In this document: piece by piece, positions 43,076 through 52,337 of the stretch
Position numbering within the stretch: the stretch's first letter is position 1
Layout of the letters: each line of letters starts with the position of its first letter
Assembly (NCBI RefSeq): GCF_033095865.1
Contig: NZ_AP019365.1
Location: 2,949,501-3,013,500 of the forward strand
Source of the DNA: Pseudomonas sp. KU43P
Lineage (GTDB): Bacteria > Pseudomonadota > Gammaproteobacteria > Pseudomonadales > Pseudomonadaceae
Length of the DNA stretch: 64,000 nt
Direction of reading: 5' to 3'
Position numbers and translations under genes: made by a program
The notes under the pieces: model-generated
Seen by the model: the letters and a program-made list of their open reading frames with translations, nothing else
Told to the model about the DNA's origin: nothing
Databases searched by the model: none

Positions 43076-43276
43076 ATGCAACCACGATTCGTTATCGTTC
43101 CCGCCGTGCCCATCGAAAAGGAGTCATTCCGCATCGGCAGCCGCTATTACGCGGCGACCGTATGCGGCGGTTTCGATATCTATGACAACCATGCCAAGGA
43201 GCGCCTGAAACCCAGTTACCCCAGCAAGACCGCTGCAGAGCTGCAATGCCAACGCTTGAACATGAACACCGAATGA
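43076..43276 (+). CDS. Small hypothetical protein
   Basis: A 66-residue protein (MQPRFVIVPAVPIEKE at the start) with a strong GGGGAGG ribosome site 8 nt upstream. It contains RYYAATVCGGFDIYDN and a basic C-terminal half; no signal or membrane segment. I do not recognise the family. A perfect inverted repeat immediately precedes its ribosome site. Confidence 0.65.
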   Translation: MQPRFVIVPAVPIEKESFRIGSRYYAATVCGGFDIYDNHAKERLKPSYPSKTAAELQCQRLNMNTE

Positions 43277-43463
43277 CACCGGGGGGGCATTGAACAGGCC
43301 ATGGGTTCACCCGCTGCCTTGGTCCGTTACCGCCCCCTTGCCCCCCGCCAACCCCTGACCAGCCGTTGAGTGTTGTGCTTGCAGTCCATGCCTTCGGGCT
43401 TGCCTGCCGAGCGGCAGCCGACTCGCTGGAGGCGCAAGGGGTTCTCACCTCGGGAGCACCGCC

Positions 43464-43826
43464 ATGAACAGATCGACATGCGTGTTGATGCTCGCCTTGT
43501 CCGCATTGGCCGGTTGCTCGACCAACGCGTCCCTGTATCACGACAACCCACTGGTATCGAAGGTGGACACCGGCATGAGCAAGGCCCAGGTCGTGCAAAT
43601 CGGCGGGCAGCCGGATGCAGAGTCCGCTCGTACGGTCGTTGCGGGTAGCTGTTTCGATTACATGCTGGTCAAGTCAGGCCGCAAGCAACCCTACAGCATC
43701 AGCTTCGACGGCAATGGCAACGTGGACAAAACCACGTTCATGACCTGCGCTGAATGGAGCAATGCGCAACACAAGGCCAGGCAACCGACGCCCAGCATGG
43801 GCGGCGTGGGTGGCTCCGGCTACTGA
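43464..43826 (+). CDS. osmE: OsmE-like osmotically inducible lipoprotein
   Basis: A 120-residue lipoprotein: signal peptide MNRSTCVLMLALSALAGC with a lipobox LAGC (Cys18). The mature part carries the SmpA/OmlA-type motif VDTGMSKAQVVQIGGQPD, then SCFDYMLVKSG and ISFDGNGNV, as in OsmE. It is expected at the outer membrane. GGGAG lies before the ATG. Assignment by fold and motif. Confidence 0.8.
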   Translation: MNRSTCVLMLALSALAGCSTNASLYHDNPLVSKVDTGMSKAQVVQIGGQPDAESARTVVAGSCFDYMLVKSGRKQPYSISFDGNGNVDKTTFMTCAEWSNAQHKARQPTPSMGGVGGSGY

Positions 43827-43845
43827 CACCGCCGATTGCCAGGGC

Positions 43846-44175
43846 TCACTCCAGGCAGGCCCTGGCGGCCTCGCGCAGCTTGTCACCCGACAGGAAGCTG
43901 CCTTTGTAGAAGGTGGCGCGGCTGCCTTCACGGTATTCGACGACTTCCAGCACCTCGTCTGAAGTAACGGCGCTAGGCGCGGTGAACCGATAGCCGTGGG
44001 CAATCGATTTCTGTGTGGTCGCCGGCGTCACGGCTTGCCACTTTGGCAACACGCACGCTGCATATTCACTGGGCGATTTCGCAGTCAGCTTGCTAGCAGT
44101 GGGTTTGCCAGGGTTGGCGCAACCGACCAGGCTGATGGCCAGCACGGAACAGAAAAGAATACGAAAGGTTGGCAT
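43846..44175 (-). CDS. Small putative lipoprotein
   Basis: A 109-residue protein with signal peptide MPTFRILFCSVLAISLVGC (lipobox LVGC). The mature region has SEYAACVLPKWQ and ends EAARACLE, so two further cysteines bracket it. The start at 44175 is chosen over 44205 for a standard signal-peptide length. It shares layout with the lipoprotein at 44403-44771 (xYxxC near the front, helix and Cys at the end). Confidence 0.7.
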   Translation of the reverse strand: MPTFRILFCSVLAISLVGCANPGKPTASKLTAKSPSEYAACVLPKWQAVTPATTQKSIAHGYRFTAPSAVTSDEVLEVVEYREGSRATFYKGSFLSGDKLREAARACLE

Positions 44176-44344
44176 TTGCAATTGACCGATAGGAACGTGC
44201 GGCATTTTAGCGAGGTGTGCGCAAAAGTTCTAATCAACCAAGGTAGTGCCGCGTCGCACGGGCCCGCGCGCAAGACTTCCGTCGCATTTCAAACCCAGGC
44301 AACTTCCGTACAATTCAAATCGCTGACGGATCAGCACCCATCGC

Positions 44345-44376
44345 AAAAAGCCCGCGCTCCAGGGTGCGGGCTTTTT
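44345..44376. terminator. Bidirectional intrinsic terminator
   Basis: AAAAAGCCCGC-N10-GCGGGCTTTTT: a perfect 11-base palindrome with A and U tracts on both sides. It lies 26 nt after the stop of the leftward lipoprotein gene at 44403 and would end its transcript; it can also stop transcription coming from the left. Confidence 0.85.
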
Positions 44377-44402
44377 GTTCTGCCGTACTTCGCGATGGGA
44401 CA

Positions 44403-44771
44403 CTAAGCCTTGGAGCACATCAATGCAGCATCGAGCAGTCTGCCATGGTCGTACCAGGCATCACGCTGATAAGCCGTGAACTGGCGCTGTGCGCCGCTGC
44501 CCTGCACTTCCACCAGGCCGTTGGCCTTGTTGGGGTCGGTGCTATCGACGTAGAGCTTGACCGAATCGCCCGTGCCTTCTTCGAACGTTGTGGTTGTGCC
44601 CTGCAATTCACCTTTTACACAGCCCAGGTAATCGGGTGCACTCCTCTGGGTTGTACCGGACGTATAGTCGTGGCCGTCACGCACATCCGGGTTTTGTGCG
44701 CAGCCTGCCATGAACATTGTGGCGAATGCCGATACCAGTATTGCGCCTGCGACTGAACTTGAGCGCTTCAC
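44403..44771 (-). CDS. Small putative lipoprotein (paralogous layout)
   Basis: A 122-residue protein. GTG at 44771 has AGGAG 8 nt upstream and gives MKRSSSVAGAILVSAFATMF then MAGC, a lipoprotein signal with lipobox MAGC. The mature part has PDYLGCVKGELQG and ends LDAALMCSKA, matching the cysteine layout of the neighbour at 43846. Function unknown; probable envelope protein. Confidence 0.75.
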   Translation of the reverse strand: MKRSSSVAGAILVSAFATMFMAGCAQNPDVRDGHDYTSGTTQRSAPDYLGCVKGELQGTTTTFEEGTGDSVKLYVDSTDPNKANGLVEVQGSGAQRQFTAYQRDAWYDHGRLLDAALMCSKA

Positions 44772-44973
44772 GCGACACACTCCTGCCCCCCGTCGAGAAC
44801 GTTAGGTAAGCCCGCGACTGCGTATAGCCCCTGTTTTGGTTCTGAGTGCAGAACATATTACCCCTGGCGACTATCAGGGCAATATGCCCGTTCGCTATAT
44901 CCGTGGCTGAACTTTCAGGCCAGCAGGCGCCCTGGCTGCGGACGCCCATCCTTCGCCACTTGATCGTTGCGAG

Positions 44974-45774
44974 CTACAGCTTCGGAAAAGCCCTGACAAG
45001 CGACTCCTGGATACCTTCGATATTGGGCCGCGCATAGGTATCGATGCATTCCTCCATCGACCAACTGGCGTCCAACCTGATTTTCTGAGGTGTCACCGGG
45101 ATTTGTTCAGCAACGCCAATGCCTGAGTAATAATCCTGGAACTTGAACTCCCAATGGGGGTTTCTCTCCAAGCACAGCCACTGATTAGGGACGCCGTAGG
45201 CGTCCGCAACGATCAATCCATGCAGACTGGAGGACAAGACGAAGTCACACGAGGCAATAGCTTCAAGCACGTGTTTGACCGGTGCACAGACATCAATGAT
45301 TCTTGCCCCTGGATTACGCGACAGCAGGTACGCAATCGCCGGCGAGTTGCGCTGCGAAATATGCGGAACGATGCCAATGCGAGTCTTTTTGGTTGAGGGC
45401 TTTTTAACCAGCAAAGGCGCCAGTAAACCCGGGTCGCCTAATACGGGACTGCCTTTGAGCCCCCGGATCTGCGCCTTGCATTTCTCCCCGCGAAGCGCAT
45501 GGTAGTGATGGCGTGAAGAGTAGATGTCGAGCGGCTTGCCTGACCCGGCCCCCCAGACATGCAGACGTCTTGGAAAACCGAAGATCTTGGCCTTTCTAGT
45601 GCGGTCCAGAATGCTGCCGATGGCAATTATATCGGCATCCTTGACGCCGGAATAAACGACCTTACGGTGTGAGACCCGTTCAACGATCATCGCCGATAGG
45701 TAATCACCAAAGTTCTGTTTGCTTTCATCCGAGCGTCCACTTCCCCTGCACCAATACAGCTTAATCGGTTTCAC
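44974..45774 (-). CDS. Polysaccharide pyruvyl transferase family protein
   Basis: A 266-residue member of the WcaK/PssK-type pyruvyl transferase family, which adds pyruvate ketals to surface sugars. NFGDYLSAMIVERVSHRKV near the start, WGAGSGKPLD in the middle and SSSLHGLIVADAYGVPNQWL near 195 are family hallmarks. GTG at 45774 (MKPIKLYWC) is taken as start; a TTG five codons upstream is possible. The gene is more AT-rich than its neighbours, suggesting horizontal origin. Confidence 0.83.
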   Translation of the reverse strand: MKPIKLYWCRGSGRSDESKQNFGDYLSAMIVERVSHRKVVYSGVKDADIIAIGSILDRTRKAKIFGFPRRLHVWGAGSGKPLDIYSSRHHYHALRGEKCKAQIRGLKGSPVLGDPGLLAPLLVKKPSTKKTRIGIVPHISQRNSPAIAYLLSRNPGARIIDVCAPVKHVLEAIASCDFVLSSSLHGLIVADAYGVPNQWLCLERNPHWEFKFQDYYSGIGVAEQIPVTPQKIRLDASWSMEECIDTYARPNIEGIQESLVRAFPKL

Positions 45775-46015
45775 AAAAAAAAATCCCAATGCACTAATTT
45801 ATCAATGCAAATCGCCTTCCAGGGCAAACTCACACCGCCTATCTAAAATCGCAGTGAAAAACCATGCGACGACGGCGCAATAGGCACCTCACATGCGCCT
45901 TCAGGTTTCTCGGCCCGCAGGATAACATAATGGCACTCAGCCATCAGCCTGGCGGCTATGCAACGCATTCTCAACACCTCGGGCAAGGTGTCAGCGCCCC
46001 TGAGTCACGGGATCA
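45775..46015. other. Intergenic stretch left of the integrase remnant
   Basis: About 240 nt with no coding sequence I can support. It is AT-rich next to the pyruvyl transferase start and becomes GC-rich further right. It may hold the promoter of that gene and eroded integrase sequence. Confidence 0.4.
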
Positions 46016-46228
46016 GCTACCTCGCCGTATAACTGCCGTCACACCTATGCGACAATACCCCCAATGTCTGGTCTCAACCCCGCATTTATCGCCCTACAGC
46101 TCGGGCATGGCGTGCAGATGCTCTTATCGACCTATGCGCGCTGGATCAACTCGTCCAACGACTGGCAGGAGCTGGAAACGCTCCCGGTTGGTCCAGAATG
46201 GGTCCGCAGCTACGACGAAGCCACGTAA
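46016..46228 (+). pseudogene. Tyrosine recombinase/phage integrase C-terminal remnant
   Basis: About 70 codons in frame to the TAA at 46226-46228. CRHTYATIPPMSGLNPAFIA carries the catalytic Arg-His of the R-H-x-Y box, LQLGHG the third catalytic motif, and STYARWINSSNDWQEL the tyrosine nucleophile. A TGA at 46001 and lack of upstream homology show that the N-terminal three quarters are gone. It marks an old integration event bordering the AT-richer glycan genes to its left. No tRNA or att repeat was identified. Confidence 0.8.
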
Positions 46229-46248
46229 GTCATTGATAGGTAAGCTCC

Positions 46249-47835
46249 TTGATCTCCACCGCTAATATCACCATGCAGTTCGGCGCCAAGCCGCTGTTCG
46301 AAAACGTTTCGGTCAAATTCAACAACGGCAACCGCTACGGCCTGATCGGCGCCAACGGTTGCGGCAAGTCGACGTTCATGAAGATCCTCGGCGGCGACCT
46401 GGAGCCGTCCGCTGGCCAGGTCATGCTCGAACCGAACACCCGCCTGGGTAAATTGCGCCAGGACCAGTTCGCCTACGAGGAATTCACCGTGATCGACACG
46501 GTGATCATGGGCCACGGCCAATTGTGGAAGGTCAAGGCCGAGCGCGACCGCATCTACTCGCTGCCGGAAATGACCGAAGAAGACGGCATGGCCGTGGCCG
46601 AGCTGGAAACCGAGTTCGCCGAAATGGACGGCTACACCGCCGAATCCCGTGCCGGTGAACTGCTGCTGGGCCTGGGTATCCCGCTGGAGCAGCACTTTGG
46701 CCCGATGAGCGAAGTGGCACCAGGCTGGAAGCTGCGCGTGCTGCTGGCCCAGGCGTTGTTCTCGGATCCGGACGTGCTGCTGCTCGACGAACCGACCAAC
46801 CACCTGGACATCAACACCATTCGCTGGCTGGAAACCATCCTCACGGCGCGTAACAGCACCATGATCATCATTTCCCACGACCGGCACTTCCTCAACAGCG
46901 TCTGCACCCACATGGCCGACCTGGATTATGGCGAGCTGCGTCTGTTCCCAGGCAACTACGACGAGTACATGACCGCAGCGACCCAGTCGCGCGAGCAGCT
47001 GCTGTCGGACAACGCCAAGAAGAAAGCCCAGATCGCCGAACTGCAGACCTTCGTCAGCCGCTTCTCGGCCAACGCCTCCAAGGCCAAGCAGGCGACCTCG
47101 CGTGCCAAGCAGATCGACAAGATCCAGCTGGCCGAGGTCAAGCCGTCCAGCCGTGTCAGCCCGTTCATCCGCTTCGAGCAAACCAAGAAACTGCACCGTC
47201 AGGCCATCGTGGTCGAGAAGATGGCCAAGGCCTTCGACGACAAGGTGCTGTTCAAGAACTTCGACCTCACCGTCGAAGCCGGCGAACGCGTTGCGATCAT
47301 CGGCCCCAACGGTATCGGCAAGACCACCCTGCTGCGCACTCTGGTTGGCGAGATGACACCGGATGCGGGCTCGGTAAAATGGACCGACAGCGCCGAAGTC
47401 GGCTACTACGCCCAGGACCACGCTCACGACTTCGAAGACGACGTGAGCCTGTTCGACTGGATGGGCCAGTGGACCAGCGGCGAACAGATCATTCGTGGCA
47501 CCCTCGGGCGCATGCTGTTCTCCAACGACGAGATCCTCAAGTCGGTGAAGGTGATTTCCGGTGGTGAACAGGGCCGCATGCTGTTCGGCAAGCTGATCCT
47601 GCAAAAGCCGAACGTGCTGGTGATGGACGAGCCGACCAACCACCTGGACATGGAGTCGATCGAGGCGCTGAACCTGGCGCTCGAGAACTACCCAGGCACC
47701 CTGCTGTTCGTCAGCCACGACCGTGAGTTCGTGTCGTCGCTGGCCACACGCATCATCGAGCTTTCGCCCGATGGCGTGGTGGACTTCAGCGGGACCTATG
47801 ACGACTACCTGCGCAGCCAGGGTGTAGTGGTCTGA
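46249..47835 (+). CDS. ybiT: ABC-F family ATPase (YbiT-like)
   Basis: A 528-residue protein with two ABC ATPase domains and no membrane segments. First domain: [15 protein letters not shown] (Walker A) and [14 protein letters not shown] (Walker B); second: [15 protein letters not shown] and [14 protein letters not shown], with the ABC-F linker between. YbiT-type factors act on stalled or hibernating ribosomes. Start is TTG at 46249 ([11 protein letters not shown]), 20 nt after the integrase remnant. Length agrees with YbiT. Confidence 0.93.
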   Translation: MISTANITMQFGAKPLFENVSVKFNNGNRYGLIGANGCGKSTFMKILGGDLEPSAGQVMLEPNTRLGKLRQDQFAYEEFTVIDTVIMGHGQLWKVKAERDRIYSLPEMTEEDGMAVAELETEFAEMDGYTAESRAGELLLGLGIPLEQHFGPMSEVAPGWKLRVLLAQALFSDPDVLLLDEPTNHLDINTIRWLETILTARNSTMIIISHDRHFLNSVCTHMADLDYGELRLFPGNYDEYMTAATQSREQLLSDNAKKKAQIAELQTFVSRFSANASKAKQATSRAKQIDKIQLAEVKPSSRVSPFIRFEQTKKLHRQAIVVEKMAKAFDDKVLFKNFDLTVEAGERVAIIGPNGIGKTTLLRTLVGEMTPDAGSVKWTDSAEVGYYAQDHAHDFEDDVSLFDWMGQWTSGEQIIRGTLGRMLFSNDEILKSVKVISGGEQGRMLFGKLILQKPNVLVMDEPTNHLDMESIEALNLALENYPGTLLFVSHDREFVSSLATRIIELSPDGVVDFSGTYDDYLRSQGVVV

Positions 47836-47854
47836 CACGACAGCTGAGGCTGTA

Positions 47855-47890
47855 GTGCCCTCATCGCCGGCTTGCCGGTGATGAGGGCAC
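47855..47890. terminator. Long hairpin after ybiT
   Basis: GTGCCCTCATCGCCGG-cttg-CCGGTGATGAGGGCAC: a 16-bp stem with one G-U pair, 19 nt after the ybiT stop. There is no U-run after it, so it is REP-like and may stabilise the 3' end rather than terminate alone. Confidence 0.55.
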
Positions 47891-47981
47891 CCCCCCGATT
47901 AATATTCGTTAGCCTGCTTTCATTTCCGTCGCGCAACGGCCATGATGGAGCCACGTCCAACCGCCCGCCGCGAACGAGCCC

Positions 47982-49172
47982 ATGACCGCGCAACCGCCCG
48001 CCCCCATCCGCAATACCGGGATCACCCTGCAGATCCTGTCGATCGTCTTCTACACCTTCATCGCCTTCCTCTGCATCGGCCTGCCGATTGCCGTGCTGCC
48101 CAGCTACGTGCACGACCAGCTTGGCTTCGGGGCAGTGATCGCTGGGGTTACCATTGGCCTCCAATACCTCGCCACCCTGCTCAGCCGCCCCTTCGCCGGG
48201 CGTGTGGCCGATACCCTGGGCGGCAAGAAGGCCATCCGCTTCGGCCTGCTGGGCATTGCCGGTTGTGGCGTTCTGACACTGATATCCGCCTGGACCCTGA
48301 CCATGCCTGTATTGAGCCTCGCCCTGCTGCTGGGCGGGCGTCTGCTGCTCGGGCTGGCCCAGGGCCTGATCGGCGTTGCGACTTTGAGTTGGGGCATCAG
48401 CCAAGTGGGGCCGGAGCATACGGCGCGGGTGATTTCCTGGAATGGCATCGCCTCCTACGGTGCCATCGCCATTGGTGCCCCCGTGGGCGTGCTGGCAGTC
48501 GATGGTCTTGATTTCAGCGTGCTCGGCCCGGCCTTGCTGGTATTGGCCGCGCTGGCCTTGCTGGTGCTGCGCAAGCGACCGGATGCAGTGGTGGTACGCG
48601 GTGAACGCCTGCCGTTCTGGTCTGCGTTCGGTCGCGTGGCTCCCTGCGGCCTGGGGCTGACACTCGCGTCGATCGGCTACGGCACCCTGACCACGTTCGT
48701 CACCCTGTACTACCTGGAGCGCGGCTGGGTCGGCGCCGCCTGGTGCCTGAGCGCCTTTGGCCTGTGCTTCATCATTTCACGGCTGCTGTTCGTCAACGCC
48801 GTCAACCGCTTTGGCGGCTACAACGTGGCCGTCGCCTGCATGGCCACCGAAGTGCTTGGCCTGGGCCTGTTGTGGCTGGCGCCCACGCCTGCCTGGGCGC
48901 TGCTCGGCGCCGGGCTGACCGGCTTCGGGCTGTCGCTGGTCTACCCTGCGCTGGGTGTCGAGGCCATCAGGCAGGTACCGAGCAGCAGCCGCGGCGCCGG
49001 GCTGGGCGCCTATGCGGTGTTCTTCGACATGGCATTGGCCGTGGCCGGGCCGGTGATGGGCGCCGTGGCGGTACACCTGGGGTACGCCTCGATCTTCTGC
49101 GTCGCGGCCCTGCTGGCCCTTGCCGGGGTAGGCCTAACGCTGTTGCTGGCGCGGCGCAGCCGTCGCGGCTGA
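47982..49172 (+). CDS. MFS transporter, YhhS/YfcJ-like
   Basis: A 396-residue, 12-segment transporter with SYVHDQLGFGAVIAGVTIGL, the loop SRPFAGRVADTLGGKKAIRF and GLAQGLIGVATLSWG, close to the YhhS/YfcJ group (drug:H+ antiporter-like). Its 3' end overlaps the convergent hydrolase gene by 39 nt. Substrate unknown. Confidence 0.85.
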   Translation: MTAQPPAPIRNTGITLQILSIVFYTFIAFLCIGLPIAVLPSYVHDQLGFGAVIAGVTIGLQYLATLLSRPFAGRVADTLGGKKAIRFGLLGIAGCGVLTLISAWTLTMPVLSLALLLGGRLLLGLAQGLIGVATLSWGISQVGPEHTARVISWNGIASYGAIAIGAPVGVLAVDGLDFSVLGPALLVLAALALLVLRKRPDAVVVRGERLPFWSAFGRVAPCGLGLTLASIGYGTLTTFVTLYYLERGWVGAAWCLSAFGLCFIISRLLFVNAVNRFGGYNVAVACMATEVLGLGLLWLAPTPAWALLGAGLTGFGLSLVYPALGVEAIRQVPSSSRGAGLGAYAVFFDMALAVAGPVMGAVAVHLGYASIFCVAALLALAGVGLTLLLARRSRRG

Positions 49173-50180
49173 GCGCTCGGCATGCTCTGGGGCGCCCAGG
49201 GTTTGGCTGAAGAATGCAGCGGTATCTCGATTCAGGGAATGATGGATATGCCGCCGGTCGACCCCCTCGGCGTCCTTGCACAGTACCGGCATGCGCGCAT
49301 GCTGTTCTTCGTCACAGCGGGCCATGAACACGAAGTGCCCTGCGCCAGCGAGCAGACGGTAGTCCGGCGTGACCGGCAGCTTGCGGGCCAGTGCTTCGGC
49401 GTTGCGGTCGACGGCCAGCAACTGGTCATTGTCACCACTGTAGATCAGCGCCGGCACTCTCACGCCGGCCAGGGCGTGACGGCCGAACATCAGGCTCAAG
49501 GGGGCCATCAGCATGACTGCGCCTACCCGTGAGTCAGCCTGGGGGGTCAACTCGCTGCGGTCGGCGATCAACACACCGTGGGTCTTGCAGGCATCGGCGT
49601 CGTTGGGCCGCTCGACACAGTATTGGCGCAAGCGATCCAGATCAGGCCGAGCGCCAGACAGGATCAGCGCAGTCTCACCCCCCGCCGAATAACCGATCAC
49701 CCCGACCTTGCCGTCGTTCAGGTAAGGCCCCAGCAGCACATCCTCACGGGCGGCGGTTATCGCGGCGCTGATCTGCAAGGGCCGGCCATAGAGGTTGCTC
49801 AAGGTGCCCAGCCGGCTGTGGTCGCGCGCATTATCACCCGGGTGCACCACCGCCACCACCACGAAGCCCTGGCGTGCCAGGGACGTCGCCAGGTAATGCA
49901 GGGCCAGCGGGCTGCCGGTGTTGCCATGGGAAAGCACCAGTAACGGGAACTGGCCCAGAGCAACCGGGGCCTCTTCGGCTACATCAATGGGGTAGCCGTC
50001 GATGCGCAGGCTGCGCGTCGTGCCATGGGCGGGGTAGAACGCCAGGGCCTGCATGGGGCGGGCGTCGACCGGGTCGTCAAGGGTCATGTGGTGCAGGCCC
50101 GCCACCCAGGGCGCGGCTTCGGCATGGGCCAACAGGCTGGCGCACAGAAAGAGCGCCAGCAAGCAACGGGGAATGTTCAT
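49134..50180 (-). CDS. Exported alpha/beta hydrolase (dienelactone-hydrolase-like)
   Basis: A 348-residue protein with a signal peptide (MNIPRCLLALFLCASLLAHAEA). LLVLSHGNTGSPL holds the oxyanion region, VIGYSAGGET the nucleophile elbow, and GDNDQLL and AGAGHFVF the acid and His. The platelet-activating-factor acetylhydrolase/dienelactone hydrolase fold is likely. Periplasmic or secreted; substrate unknown. Confidence 0.82.
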   Translation of the reverse strand: MNIPRCLLALFLCASLLAHAEAAPWVAGLHHMTLDDPVDARPMQALAFYPAHGTTRSLRIDGYPIDVAEEAPVALGQFPLLVLSHGNTGSPLALHYLATSLARQGFVVVAVVHPGDNARDHSRLGTLSNLYGRPLQISAAITAAREDVLLGPYLNDGKVGVIGYSAGGETALILSGARPDLDRLRQYCVERPNDADACKTHGVLIADRSELTPQADSRVGAVMLMAPLSLMFGRHALAGVRVPALIYSGDNDQLLAVDRNAEALARKLPVTPDYRLLAGAGHFVFMARCDEEQHARMPVLCKDAEGVDRRHIHHSLNRDTAAFFSQTLGAPEHAERSAATAAPRQQQR

Positions 50181-50261
50181 CGGCCGGCTATCCGCGCAGA
50201 GCGAGGGGATGGTCTGAGCATAGGACCTATCGGGCGCACGGCAGATGAAAACTGGATGAAA

Positions 50262-50313
50262 AATACAACGGCCCCGAGCTGTTCGCGGGGTGTCGCGAAC
50301 AGCTCGGGGCCGC
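50262..50313 (-). terminator. Terminator of azoR
   Basis: A perfect 19-bp stem (left arm 50269-50287, right arm 50294-50312, 6-nt loop) followed on the minus strand by TTGTATTTTT. It starts about 17 nt after the azoR stop. Confidence 0.88.
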
Positions 50314-50329
50314 CAGGTCGGCCGAAGGA

Positions 50330-50941
50330 TCAGGCCGCTGCGAACAGCTCGTTGGCAATCTGCGCCTGGGCAGCATCGATCGCCTTGCTACGGTGTTCCG
50401 GGCCATAGGCCAGGCCGTGGGCGCGGACGATTTCCAGGTCGGTGATACCGATGAAGCCGAGGAAGACCTTGAGGAAGTCCTCATGGCCGGCGCCGCTCGG
50501 CTGGCCAGCGTGCAGGCCCCCCGCAGTGGACACCAGCACCACTTTCTTGTCACCGCACAGGCCTTGCGGGCCCGCTTCGGTGTAGCGGAACGTCTTGCCG
50601 GCAACCGCTACCCGGTCGATCCAGGCCTTGAGCTGGGTCGGCACGGTGAAGTTGTACATCGGCGCGCCGATTACCACCGCGTCAGCGGCCAGGAATTCTT
50701 CCAGGGTTTCGGCACTGAGCTTGGCTTCGAAGGCCTGGGCGGCATCACGCACGTCCTCTGGGGTGCCTGCAGCCACCAGGGTGGCGGCCGAGAAGTGGGC
50801 GATGGCGTCGGCTGCCAGGTCGCGGTACACCACTTCGAGGCTTGGGTCGGCGACTTTCCAGGCTTCGACCACTTCGCGGCTGAGCTGGCGGGAGGCGGAA
50901 TTGTCGCCCAGGATGCTCGAATCGATGTGCAACAGTTTCAT
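50330..50941 (-). CDS. azoR: FMN-dependent NADH-azoreductase
   Basis: A 203-residue flavodoxin-like quinone/azo reductase. [20 protein letters not shown] at the start forms the FMN phosphate site; [19 protein letters not shown] is the AzoR signature; STAGGLHAG near 145 closes the flavin pocket. Start at 50941 gives standard length. It is divergent to a LysR regulator that may control it. Confidence 0.94.
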   Translation of the reverse strand: MKLLHIDSSILGDNSASRQLSREVVEAWKVADPSLEVVYRDLAADAIAHFSAATLVAAGTPEDVRDAAQAFEAKLSAETLEEFLAADAVVIGAPMYNFTVPTQLKAWIDRVAVAGKTFRYTEAGPQGLCGDKKVVLVSTAGGLHAGQPSGAGHEDFLKVFLGFIGITDLEIVRAHGLAYGPEHRSKAIDAAQAQIANELFAAA

Positions 50942-51074
50942 GTGACTCTCCTGTGAATGAAGACCGCAGCGGTGGGCGATCACGATGGAGAGAATCCTAC
51001 CTGAGCGACTAATAACTGATAAGGCGCTAAAAATGCGTTAGTTTGTCCCACAGGTAGAACAGTGAGACATCCCT

Positions 51075-51977
51075 ATGCAAGATCTCAACGACCTCTTCTA
51101 TTTCGCACAAGTGGTCGAAGCGGGGGGCTTCGCCGCCGCCGGACGCCAGTTGGGCATCCCCAAGTCGCGTCTGTCGCGGCGCATCGCCGAGCTGGAGGAA
51201 AGGCTGGGCACGCGCCTGCTGCAGCGCACCACGCGCCAGTTGATGCTGACCGCAGTCGGTGAACGCTACCTGCACCACTGCCGGGCCATGCTGATGGAAG
51301 CGGAGGCCGCCGACGAGGTGGTGGCCAGCATGAGCAGCGAACCGCGCGGGCGCTTGCGGGTATCCTGCCCGGTGGCGCTGGCCCATGCCTTTTTGCCTGA
51401 TGTGATCAGCCGCTTCCTGCAGCAGTACCCGCAGGTACAACTGGACATGGTGCTGCTCAACCGCCGTGTCGACCTGATATCCGAAGGCATCGACGTGGCG
51501 CTGCGCGTGCGCGACCTGGGCGACGAAGACCCGGCGCTGGTCACCCGCCGTTTGCGCCAGGCACAAATGCAACTGGTGGCCGCGCCTGGCTTTGCCGACC
51601 ATGTGCGTGAGCCTGCCGCGCTGGCCAGCCTGCCGGTGCTGGGCGCGGCGGAGGCTGATCGGCTGGTTCACTTGCGCCTGCTAGGGCCCCATGGCCGGCA
51701 AGAGGACATCGCTCTGGAACCGCGCCTGGCCATCGATGACTTCGTGGTCCGCAACGCTGCCGTGCGCGCCGGGCTAGGCTTCACGGCCCTGCCAAGCATG
51801 TTCTGCGAAGAAGAACTGGCACGTGGCGAGCTGGTGCGGCTGCTGCCGGAATGGTCGCTGCCGGGGGGCTACCTGCAAGCGGTATACCCGCATAGGCGAG
51901 GGTTGTTGCCGGCGGTTCGGGTGTGGATCGATCACCTGGCCGCCTCGTTCGAGGCCTGTGGAGAGCGTTATGTCTAG
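51075..51977 (+). CDS. LysR-family regulator
   Basis: A 300-residue regulator with an N-terminal winged helix-turn-helix (LNDLFYFAQVVEAGGFAAAG, GIPKSRLSRRIAELEERLG) and a C-terminal ligand-binding domain (GRLRVSCPVALAHAFLPDVI). Divergent from azoR with a 133-nt gap, the usual arrangement for a LysR target. It overlaps the following gene by 8 nt. Confidence 0.92.
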   Translation: MQDLNDLFYFAQVVEAGGFAAAGRQLGIPKSRLSRRIAELEERLGTRLLQRTTRQLMLTAVGERYLHHCRAMLMEAEAADEVVASMSSEPRGRLRVSCPVALAHAFLPDVISRFLQQYPQVQLDMVLLNRRVDLISEGIDVALRVRDLGDEDPALVTRRLRQAQMQLVAAPGFADHVREPAALASLPVLGAAEADRLVHLRLLGPHGRQEDIALEPRLAIDDFVVRNAAVRAGLGFTALPSMFCEEELARGELVRLLPEWSLPGGYLQAVYPHRRGLLPAVRVWIDHLAASFEACGERYV

Positions 51978-52329
51978 ACAGAAGATGACCGAGGCGCAGG
52001 TGGCTGCGTTCTGCCTGAGCCTGCCAGGGGCACGAGAAGACTATAAGTGGGGCGCAATCCGGGTGTTCTCGGTAGCGGGCAACAAGATGTTCGCGGTCAT
52101 CGGGCTGGCCGGGGAAGGCCTGTCGTTCAAGGTGGGCAACGAGCTGTTCCTGGGCTACTGCGACCGCCCCGGGGTGCGGCCGGCACCGTATCTGGCGCGG
52201 GCACACTGGATCATCATGCAGCCGCCCTACCCCATGGGCCGCGAGGAGCTGTGCGACCTGCTGCAACGCTCGCACCAACTGGTGGTACGGCGGCTACCCA
52301 AGCGCTTGCAGGTGGGTTTGCTGATGTAG
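51970..52329 (+). CDS. MmcQ/YjbR family DNA-binding-like protein
   Basis: A 119-residue protein with the YjbR/MmcQ pattern: LSLPGAREDYKWGAIRVFSV, KMFAVIGLAGEGLSFKVG, then LARAHWIIMQPPYPMGREEL. The fold resembles double-wing DNA-binding proteins; role unknown. It starts within the end of the LysR gene, implying coupling. Confidence 0.85.
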   Translation: MSRQKMTEAQVAAFCLSLPGAREDYKWGAIRVFSVAGNKMFAVIGLAGEGLSFKVGNELFLGYCDRPGVRPAPYLARAHWIIMQPPYPMGREELCDLLQRSHQLVVRRLPKRLQVGLLM

Positions 52330-52337
52330 GCGAAGCT

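Noticed and set aside
45864..46265. 133-codon plus-strand ORF left of ybiT
   Set aside because: Arg/Ser/Pro-rich and out of frame with the recognisable integrase motifs that occupy 46016-46228.
46210..47838. A 542-codon minus-strand open frame opposite the ABC-F gene
   Set aside because: Antisense shadow; the plus strand has two complete ABC ATPase domains.
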